A DNA stretch of 64,000 nucleotides, from positions 15,770,238 to 15,834,237 of the forward strand of contig JAOANR010000002.1 of the NCBI GenBank assembly GCA_030278955.1, written 5' to 3'. Under the pieces are notes generated by a model. It saw only the letters and a program-made list of their open reading frames with translations, was not told the DNA's origin and did not search any database. Made by a program: the position numbers and the translations under genes. This stretch comes from Hygrophila difformis (lineage: Eukaryota > Streptophyta > Magnoliopsida > Lamiales > Acanthaceae). Below, in pieces: positions 56,640 through 64,000 of the stretch (position 1 is its first letter; each line of letters opens with the position of its first letter).

Positions 56640-57599
56640 GAGATGATGCTGGTCTGACTGACCACATCTACAACGAAATAGATCGACTACAAATACTATT
56701 CCAGTCTACTATGGACAGACAACTAAAACTACAACAATTGATTGTTGGGAGTTTTATGGACGAACATAAGACTATCAATGAAGATATATATAAATGTAAC
56801 AAATGTTTGCAGGGACTACTAACTACTATGGAAGAAAACTTTTATACCTCTGAAGAACTTAATACTGGTGTTTCAGACCAGGAAGGGAAAGTTAATCCTG
56901 TTCCAAAAGAGGACAAACAAGCAAAACAATCTGGGGATGCAAGACCTTCGACCTCGTCGAAAAACATTGCAGAAACTAAGAATTATTTTTGCGACAATGT
57001 TCCTCAACCAGTACCCATTAGCCTTGAGACAAGAAACTTTTTAGCAGAATATCATACCCTGAGCAGTTACATATACTCTTTACCCAGACAAGAAACATCA
57101 TTCTACACAGAATTCACCAAATCCTACATCCACAAGTAACAATTTTACCAGGCTGTGACCCAAACTTTGTTTCTAACTGTTTTAAATTTGGCTTTATCGA
57201 ACTATTGTCCTGTCCCCTTTACGAACCGAAATATCCAAATTACCTGTATTAATTGAAGCCTTAAACATAAGACCAAAAACCCAGAAACTGAAAATATTTT
57301 CTATTAGTCCAGAAGTCAAATACTCTTCCTACTATCTTGCTATTGCAGAAGAAATCACTAAACCAGAAAGCTATCCTCAGGAATATGGAACCCCCAAAAC
57401 AGAAATCTTCAATGACAAATACATCCACTTCAAAAGAGCAATGGGAATACGTGTTGTCCATGAACAAATGAAAAAGACTATACAACCATGGAGCAGGAAT
57501 CTTTTTTGGAAATGAAGAAGTCATAATGATTGAACAATTTAACACTCCAGGATTCAAATTAGGAAACTTAGCAGGATTAATTCAAAATTTTGACATATA
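56640..57599 (+). pseudogene. Viral terminal ORF, transactivator/inclusion-protein position
   Basis: 142 codons are open at 56711-57139 (acidic N-terminus, then QPVPISLETRNFLAEYHT). Further coding sequence follows in changing frames to 57599, including AIAEEITKPESYPQEYGT and FGNEEVIMIEQF. A MITE then cuts it and a short tail follows from 57860. In the Caulimoviridae the ORF after the polymerase usually encodes the translational transactivator/inclusion-body protein. Position and size fit, but I see no diagnostic motif. Confidence 0.55.
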
Positions 57600-57859
57600 C
57601 TTCCTCTGTTCTCATGAAAATGCAACATTCATCCTGCGCACGCAATCCAATGCACATTTTTAACAGTTAATAATTTATATTGTGTATAAGTAAAAATTAT
57701 AAAAATTTGATATTATAAAACTACAAGATGAGACGATTCTAACAAGATCTCACGTGACTATGTTTTTTCTTCTATAACTATTGTTTAAACGTGAATCAAA
57801 GTTGAACAATGAATAGTGCCAAAAAACCAAATGTTTCATATTCACAAAAACGGAGGTAG
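57600..57859. mobile_element. Stowaway-like MITE inside the viral terminal ORF
   Basis: Ends CTTCCTCTGTTCTCATGAAA and AACGGAGGTAG with TA on both sides (57598-57599 and 57860-57861). The interior matches the 3682/11375/19406 family. Inserted after viral integration. Confidence 0.85.
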
Positions 57860-57966
57860 TATAATTTTGAATGCTCAGAAGAAGTCAAGAGTATCTGGAA
57901 GAAGCTGTAGAAAAATCAACTACCAGTCTAAAGACAAGAACATTTCTTCGGAAAGAGACCACGAAG

Positions 57967-57983
57967 TGACGAAAGCAGTGACG
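57967..57983 (+). promoter_or_regulatory. as-1-like element in the viral promoter region
   Basis: Two TGACG motifs separated by seven bases (TGACG AAAGCAG TGACG). The spacing equals that of the as-1 element of the CaMV 35S promoter, a binding site for TGA-type bZIP factors. A further TGACGTAG lies at about 58047. Position after the terminal ORF is where the pregenomic RNA promoter is expected. Confidence 0.65.
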
Positions 57984-58182
57984 ATATGAACGAAGATAGG
58001 AAGGACTCATGTAGCACTAGGAGAAAAATAATGCAAGACGCAAGCCATGACGTAGAGGAACAAGAAGACAAAGGAATCAACAAATAAAGAAGTGAAGATA
58101 CCTATCATAGTATTCTTTCTCTTGCACTTCTTTGTAATCTCTAGTTCTTTCTTTAATGTAAAACTATGAGTGATTTTAATGC

Positions 58183-58194
58183 TTTCAATAAAAA
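58183..58194 (+). terminator. Viral polyadenylation signal (putative)
   Basis: CAATAAAAAG in a T-rich context (TTTCTTTAATGTAAAAC upstream), about 200 bp after the as-1-like element. Caulimovirids place the poly(A) signal a short way after the start of transcription, giving terminally redundant RNA. Confidence 0.5.
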
Positions 58195-58289
58195 GATGAT
58201 CGGCTAAGTACAATAGTCTGATCTTTCCAGTAAATATCTTCGAGTATTTTTCTAAAGTCTACCAAAATTCTGAATATATGTGAGTGAGT

Positions 58290-59240
58290 GAAACATATGT
58301 TGAGAGTCATGTCATCGATACAGTGATTTCCGAGAGATCGTGCATACCGGAGTAAGGCAGAAGGCCTGAAAAAATGATAGCAGGCGAGGAAAGAAGGTTA
58401 CTCGTTGAACGTCTCGATCACAAGTTTCAACCACAAAGCTTATACTACGGAAGTGAGGTAGACCCTGAAATTTTACTTTGAATGATAAATACTGCGAATG
58501 ATCATGGCATATATTTCGATTTCTGCAAAAACAACAAAACTTTAGAATTATACCAGTCTGTAACTTTTTATATACTAGATTGTTTGATAAAAATACACAA
58601 TACACAGAATGATCACTAGATAAGAAGGATAAAAATATCATTAATGAAATAATAAATAATACAGTAGATAATTAATAAATTTAATAATAAATAATAATGA
58701 AGTAACTAAATAATAATTAATTAATTAATAATTATTAATTAGTTAATTAAAATAATAATAACAATAAAAATAAAAAATAAATAAAATATAAAACAATAAT
58801 GCAAGGTACCCAACTTAAAGACATATATATGTTTGTGGGTCAATCTCTAAGAATGAAACTAAGAGGTACTAAACTTAAAGTTTTTGTGTTAGGAGGTATA
58901 TAACTCTAAATACCCTTTTCTAAATATTAGTAGTAACCCTTTTTTTGGCGTAAAAAGGAATAATATATACGGCAAATGTGACTTTAATACCCCAACAAGA
59001 AAATACTTTCACTTCAGTACCAGCATACCATAATACTTCAAGTTTGATACCTATCCCCGAATTTACCATTTCTTTATGAAAATAAAAAACGGAAATGACT
59101 AATATGCCCCCAATTGATATTTGTGCCAAATAATAGAGGTAAGGTTAGTTTTGCCAATTCCACTTTAGCTGCAGGTGGTAGGCGGAAACATCAGCTTTCA
59201 AAAAAAAAATTCCAACCCATTAATGATGAAAGGAATCCAA
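58290..59240. other. Intergenic DNA between the viral copy and the protease gene
   Basis: 58290-58560 may still be viral leader-like DNA. 58640-58800 is made of AATAAT/TTAATTAATAAT words. From 58800 to 59060 motifs like GGTAC(C/T)(C/A)AACTTAAAG and AATACTTCAAGTTTGATACC recur (three to four times), as in terminal regions of Mutator-type elements, though no border was found. Confidence 0.4.
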
Positions 59241-59501
59241 ACCCCCCCCCCCCCCCCACCCCCCTCACTCGAGCTCACTCCATCTTCCCCACTACGCAGG
59301 CCGTTACTCGAGCGATTCCAACTCCCCACTACGCGGCGGTTGTGGAGACGACGAAGCCGGGGTATTGGGTAGGGTTGTGGGCAAGTTTTGCTTCCATTAT
59401 TACGCTCGAAGGCTGGGGTTCTCCGTTTTCATTTGTGGTTCGAAGGGTTTCCTATTTCGGAGGTTGAAGAAGGGCAAAACCCGGCGATCAACGGGAAATA
59501 G
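59241..59501 (+). other. 5' untranslated exon of the Ulp1-like gene (putative)
   Basis: GC-rich stretch starting after a C-run (about 59241-59256) and ending at a strong donor, AAATAG|GTAAGG (59501/59502). The acceptor TTTGCAG at 60047-60053 gives a 550-bp intron. The exon start is not defined by the sequence. Its reading frames are not needed for the protein. Confidence 0.4.
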
Positions 59502-60069
59502 GTAAGGCAAATGGTGATTATGCCGAGTTCATCGTTCAATGGGTTATATTATTGCTGTTTTGGTTCGTTGCTTGGGCATTTTTTAGTGCGACGGTTTTGC
59601 TAATTTTTTTCTCAGAATTTCTGTGGTTGTATGAGATTAAAGTTTGTAATGTTGCTCATTTATGTATGAGATTGAAGTTTGTAATGTTGCTCTTAGTTTC
59701 GCTATTTCAGACACTGGTTTTGGGGTTCTTTCCGAAAGAAATTATAAGTTAGGGGCGTAGGGTTTAGTGAAGTAGTCCATTATGCGGAATCGATTTTGCT
59801 ATACCCGTGTAGAGCTTACGAACACTATTGATGAGCTGATCAGTACATTTTTGTGGTGGGTCGCGTATACAGCTTTGTCCCTATGAATAATACTATTGTA
59901 TGTTTGAGACTATACCAGTTGGCCCCGAAGTTGTTTGTTCCAAATTAAGTTGAAATCTGTGCGATGTTGGGCAGGTTTGTTTAGTAGTATTGTTTACTGA
60001 CGAGTCTGGTATTCAATATACTGAACATTAGTGTGAAATAATATGCTTTGCAGCGTGACGAAAAGAAAA

Positions 60070-61215
60070 ATGCCTCCGAAAGGTAGTCGGAAAGTGAGTA
60101 AAAAAGAGGGAAGTAAAAAGGGAAGTAAACCGAGTAAAAAAGATGGAAGCAGAGAGGGAAGTGAATCGAAGGGTGAAGAATGTGGCGCGCAAATGTTTAC
60201 GACTAGGTGCAGCGTTTCGATATTGCAGGAGGCGATGAGCGAGGTGGAGGGCAGAATGACGGAAGCACAACTGAATGCGATTAAGCGGACACCCTTTTAC
60301 CATTATGCGAAGGTGGAAGGTGCTTATTCCAGCAGGACAAGGCTGCAGGCCCTTGTTGAAACTTTCAACGCGGAGAGGTTGGCATTCGTTTTGGGAAACG
60401 GGATTTCGCTGTCGTTCAAAGCATGGGAATTTTCAGTGGTGTTGGGCCTCCCACACAAGGGGATATACATGCACCCTGACTTTGAGCCGGCCTCGAGGTT
60501 TAAGGAGAAGTATTTCGGTAAAGGTTCGGGTAATTTGAGAAGGGCCGAGTTGCTGGAGCTGCTGGCGAATCTTGCGGGAACCGAACATGATCTAGATTTT
60601 GCTCGGGCATTCGTCCTATCGGTGTTTGGTTGCATCCTCTTCCCGACGTCCTCATACGCACTCCCAGAATTTCTTGTCCACCACGTGGACAACCTAAACC
60701 GACTAGGGGAGTATAGTTGGGGGAATGCGACATATGATTTTGTTGTTGATTCAATGCGAAGACGCGTGGTGGAGAGTAAGGTCTATGTCGATGGGTGCAC
60801 AGTGGGGGTCATGGTAAGTGTCAATACTTGACTGAACATTAAATACACCACTCTTGTACTGCTGATATACTTTGACATGTCTTTATTGAGAACCATTTCT
60901 ATATTGATGGGTATACGTGTTTGCGCGCAGGGCTGGTTTTACGAAAGACTCCCACATTTGGCCAGGCCACTTTCCGAGCCAATTATCCCGCATTTCGTGA
61001 GATGGGCTGACAAACACGCTGGCTTGGATGACTGTATTACTGACCTGCAGACAATCAGGAAACATGATATCCGCGAATTCCACATGATGGAGAGGGAAAG
61101 GAAATTTGTGACTCCGGTTGTGGCCACACCACAGGATGATGTAATGGAAGACGACGACAGACAGTTCGATAAACTACCTCATAAGAAAAAGCGTAAGAAG
61201 CGGTATGGCAAAAAG
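60070..61215 (+). other. N-terminal DUF1985/PMD-like domain of the Ulp1-like gene
   Basis: Exons 60070-60813 and 60931-61215. Features: RTPFYHYAKVEGAYSSRTRL, FVLGNGISLSFKAWEFSVVL, GLPHKGIYMHPD, a helical segment (LRRAELLELLANLAG), FVLSVFGCILFPTSS, YSWGNATYDFVVDSM and, in the next exon, GWFYERLPHLARP. This order (EF..VLGL, then FP, then W..Y/FYE) is that of the domain in front of plant Ulp1-type proteases. A lysine/arginine run (KKKRKKRYGKK) at the end of the second exon may be a nuclear signal. Confidence 0.65.
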
Positions 61216-63972
61216 GTACATGGATACATTCTCATTGGTAGCCAACCGGAATACATTTGGTATCCGTAGGAGCATTTTTTATGCCTTATCTGAGATGCTA
61301 TTGGTATTGATATATCGGTTGTCTTATTGCTTGATGGTACACTGATGTAGGAAGGGAGCAAGAGAGAGACCAATGAAGAGGAGAAGACAACGCAAGAGGA
61401 GGTTGAGGTAAATTATTCGTAGGATACGTTGGTGGAAATGTTTTGCATGTTTGTTTATCTCTGATTTTTTATTATCGAGTGCGTTATGGTAATGTGGTGT
61501 TGGAGTGTTGCCTCATTGCAATTTATAGGGGACAAAGAACATGTTGACCGAGGATGAGGACAAGAATGAAGAGGTAAGCATTTACTGGCTTGGGTCTCAT
61601 TTTTTCTGTGAGTACTAGATTAGTATTTCTAGTTCATTGAAGTTGTATAGGAGTAAGCATATTGTGGATTGATTTTAGCAGGATATGTCTGTTGAATCTG
61701 CGCAGGAGGAGGAGTTTAAGGACGAGGAGAGGGTTCAGATTGAGGATAGAACCGCCTCATCCCCCGACGAAGAGTATAGAGTCCCGTACCCAGCGAGGGC
61801 CGCCGACAATTGGGATCCGAATGTTTATTGGTCTGAGTCAGGAATAGAATCAGGGGAGGCCGCGGATGTTGGGCCAGAAGAGGAATCAACAAAAGGTGGC
61901 AAGCGAGGCAAAGGTACGGATGTTGAAACAACTGTTGGGCCATCTCATGAGGAGGTGGCAATTGCGGTCGAGGGAATGTTATACCTCTCGAACACTATAC
62001 CGTCACACTATGATCCGCTTACAATTAATACGATGTGTACAGCTGTGCAAGGGAAAAAACGCAAACCGGATTCCGACAGCAGGTTGGAGGACCCACGTGT
62101 GCTGCGACAGCGTACAGACCGACAGTCAGACTTGGGGGATCCGGAAGTTGAGCCTGTTGAAAAAAGCTCAAAAACCATAAAGATGAGGCCTAAAGAATTG
62201 GTGGGAAAGAAACAGCTGGTATGTCTCACCTCGGTAGTGTTGTATTCTGTAGGTTTGTTTGTGGTGTACCAAAGCTTAACAGTTGTATCATGCAGGGTGT
62301 ACGCGACAGGGAGCGTGAAATAAGGATGAAGTATGCGGGGCGAAGAGATTACAGGGGCAAGGATCTTCTATCAGAAGCAGAGAGAGAGGTGCTGGAGGAG
62401 TTCATCGACAACGTGGATGGGAGGTATGTTCATACTCTGTGGTATATTTCATGAAAGACTGTGGCATTTTTCTTCCTTCTTTGTGGTATACTGACTGATA
62501 ATTCCAATAGGGGCTTTGTATGGACCCAGGGCATATACGCCGTTTTACCTACAAGCGTGTTATCTCTCCTTTTCGACCAGGCTGTATGAAATGATCTGGT
62601 GGGAAGCTACATTGCACTGATTTGTAGTGATCGTTTTAAGAGAGTCGATGGTATTCCCACTAGGGTTGGGTACATCAGTGCATATACAACGGTATGGTGT
62701 TTTGACTTGTTTGGTGGTCCCGTTTGGTGGATTATATAATGTTTTTAACAGCCAATAATTAGGTCCTGTCATTTGTACAGACACGCGTCTTGGAAATGGA
62801 AACGGCTGTAACAAAAAAATCCATGCTGACGGAAGACGAGTATGAGGGATGTCTTCGGGATTTGTGGCAACCGGGGAAGGAGGAATTTGAAAAGCTGAAG
62901 GCGGATGCCGAGGCTGGACTGGACTACGTATTGCTCCCGGTCACATACAAATTCCACTGGTTCCTCATTGTGCTTGACATGACACAACACGAAGTCTTGA
63001 TCTTCAATTCGTCGTGGTCGGCAAAATATGTGATGCCACAAGCGAGAGTGGTAAGTATAGTAATTTCAGGTCGTTGTGTGGTGTTACTTATGTTGTGCAG
63101 TTGTACTTTGTGGATAATGTTAGGTATTATGATGCTTAGAGAATGGTACTGGTTTTTTTCAGGCAAATTTCATGCGGTGGTATATGATGAGGAGGGTAAA
63201 CATTGAATTCAACGATCGCATTGTATCGCGAAAAACGTGCAGGCGGCAGGGGAGTGCAAGTTTGGACTGCGGAGTCCATGTAATGTGGTGGGCCGAGGCC
63301 TTTGTGCGGGACACCAAGGCTTTCTGGGATACGGAGAAGGCAGCCAATATTAAATTTTATCGCGCACAGGCGGCATTGAGGTTGGTGTTGGATGCGAGGC
63401 CCGTAGATGTAAGTAGAGAATATTTAATACATGACTAAGACTATCATATACTAATCATTTGCATAGTGGATACGTATTCTAAACTACGTGAATACTGGTA
63501 TTGTGCAGCATGAAATACCAAACACTGGCGTAGTGGGTGAGGTGGAGCCTGTGGTGCCGCACTCTGGACAGAGCGAAATGGAGTCGTCTGAAATGCCACA
63601 CACTGGGTTAACGGCCGAGGAGACACCTGTATTGCCGCATAACCCGGATGTAGGGTCGGAGCCGCAATCTGGACCTGTTGGGGAGGAGCAACCACATTCT
63701 GGACCTGTGGGGGAGGAGCAACCACATTCTGGACATGTGGGGGAGGAGACACCTGCAGCGTTGCCCCCCGGCCAGTTGGCGAAGGAAACATCTGTACACA
63801 TGCAGACTGGCAAGGTATAATACCACTGTTCTGACGTCTAATACCTATATTGCAATTCAGTTCATACCAATCGTTTTAGTATTTCTTACATGATATTTAT
63901 TAACTGTAGAATGGAGCAGTAGATGAGGACGCGCCATCTGAAGAAGTTCGACCTACCCATCCGGATGACGAG
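60070..63972 (+). CDS. Ulp1-like (C48) cysteine protease gene with transposon-type N-terminal domain, nonsense codon, runs off window
   Basis: A chain of eleven exons with GT..AG borders: 60070-60813, 60931-61215, 61351-61407, 61529-61573, 61682-62218, 62296-62423, 62511-62691, 62781-63050, 63163-63408, 63509-63814, 63910-63972 (the last may continue). All junctions are phase 0 except the one at 62423/62511, so the frame holds for 954 codons. The N-terminus is basic (GSRKVSKKEGSKKGSK), then a DUF1985/plant-mobile-domain-like fold, a disordered acidic middle and a C48 peptidase domain. Such proteins remove SUMO or are carried by Mutator-type transposons. A TGA at 62587-62589 (codon 625) precedes the catalytic part. 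A host gene, a transposon gene and a pseudogene are all possible. Confidence 0.72.
62511..63408 (+). other. C48 peptidase domain exons of the Ulp1-like gene
   Basis: Catalytic His is in KFHWFLIVLD (codon 62955-62957). The Gln and Cys are in RRQGSASLDCGVHVMWW (CAG 63247-63249, TGC 63268-63270). Where the family has Asp in a V(Y/F)DS strand, this protein has LIFNS with Asn (AAT 63006-63008). The in-frame TGA lies upstream at 62587-62589, between SLLFDQAV and NDLVGSYIALIC. The loss of Asp plus the stop suggest loss of activity. Confidence 0.7.
63657..63756 (+). repeat. 30-bp coding tandem repeats in the Ulp1-like gene
   Basis: A 10-residue unit, SGPVGEEQPH, is repeated about three times with small changes (SGPVGEEQPH, SGPVGEEQPH, SGHVGEETPA). 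The DNA repeat is CCACATTCTGGACCTGTGGG and GAGGAGCAA. Weaker versions of the unit extend back to 63520 (TGVVGEVEP, TGLTAEETP). Confidence 0.8.
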
Positions 63973-64000
63973 GTAATTGATGCAGTTCCGCTACAAATGC

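Larger units (their letters stand above)
41270..58290 (+). mobile_element. Endogenous caulimovirid (cavemo-/solendovirus-like), near full length, interrupted
   Basis: A plus-strand pararetrovirus copy made of 41270-44640, 52944-56261, about 56572-57599 and 57860 to about 58290, together about 8.1 kb, close to the usual 7-9 kb. Order: leader ORF, primer-binding site, 243-codon ORF, two small ORFs joined by ATGA overlaps, capsid with zinc knuckle, movement protein, retropepsin-like motifs, reverse transcriptase, RNase H, terminal ORF and promoter/poly(A) region. Capsid upstream of movement protein is the order known from cavemoviruses; the closest genus is an inference. Every large ORF has stops or frameshifts and there are three insertions, so it cannot be expressed as a virus. 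Confidence 0.85.

Noticed and set aside
59114..59467. 117-codon open frame over the C-run upstream of the Ulp1-like gene
   Set aside because: Proline-rich translation comes from the C-homopolymer; the stretch is better explained as a 5' untranslated exon and promoter.

Overview
The window looks like repeat-dense intergenic chromatin of a flowering plant, probably a eudicot. It is AT-rich, has almost no long open reading frames, and carries plant-type transposons: Stowaway-, Harbinger-, hAT- and Mutator-like MITEs, Helitrons, L1-type LINEs with a C-terminal RNase H, Ty1/copia and Ty3/gypsy LTRs, and tRNA-derived SINEs. It also holds an endogenous plant pararetrovirus (Caulimoviridae). The species cannot be told from the sequence. 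No tRNA, rRNA or CRISPR was seen.

Layout. 1-4.1 kb: decayed Helitron helicase fragment (minus strand) split by a hAT element, several Stowaway-like MITEs (one nested in another) and a truncated LINE tail. 4.1-9.8 kb: a full-length but broken LINE with a 13-bp target-site duplication (TSD). 9.8-16 kb: a small Helitron (plus) and a larger Helitron-like element (minus) carrying two further MITEs. 16-24.3 kb: SINEs, MITEs, an array of CGGCCAAT palindromes and a foldback Mutator-like element with a 9-bp TSD. 24.3-29.7 kb: RNase H fragment of a LINE, a second Helitron-like copy, Harbinger-type MITEs and a copia solo LTR with a perfect TSD. 29.7-40 kb: two Ty3/gypsy (Tekay/Del-like) elements in minus orientation, one with a broken gag and no pol, the other reduced to a leader with primer-binding site and one LTR, separated by a hAT MITE.

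40.0-58.3 kb: an endogenous caulimovirid. A minus-strand fragment of the viral leader (40.0-40.76 kb) faces a plus-strand copy that starts at about 41.27 kb. The plus copy has, in order, leader ORF, tRNA-Met primer-binding site, a 243-codon ORF, two small ORFs, capsid protein with a zinc knuckle, movement protein, two retropepsin-like motifs, reverse transcriptase/RNase H, a terminal ORF, and an as-1-like promoter element with a polyadenylation signal. It is split by an 8.3-kb LINE (10-bp TSD), a polyadenylated retro-insert and a Stowaway-like MITE. The non-inserted viral parts add up to about 8.1 kb, close to one caulimovirid genome. Stops and frameshifts make it a molecular fossil.

59.2 kb to the end: a multi-exon gene for a Ulp1-like (C48) cysteine protease with a plant N-terminal domain of the kind often carried by transposons. 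Splice sites and reading phase agree over eleven exons, but an in-frame TGA lies before the catalytic domain. The gene runs off the window. It is the only stretch that looks like a spliced host-type gene. Everything else is mobile DNA in various stages of decay.
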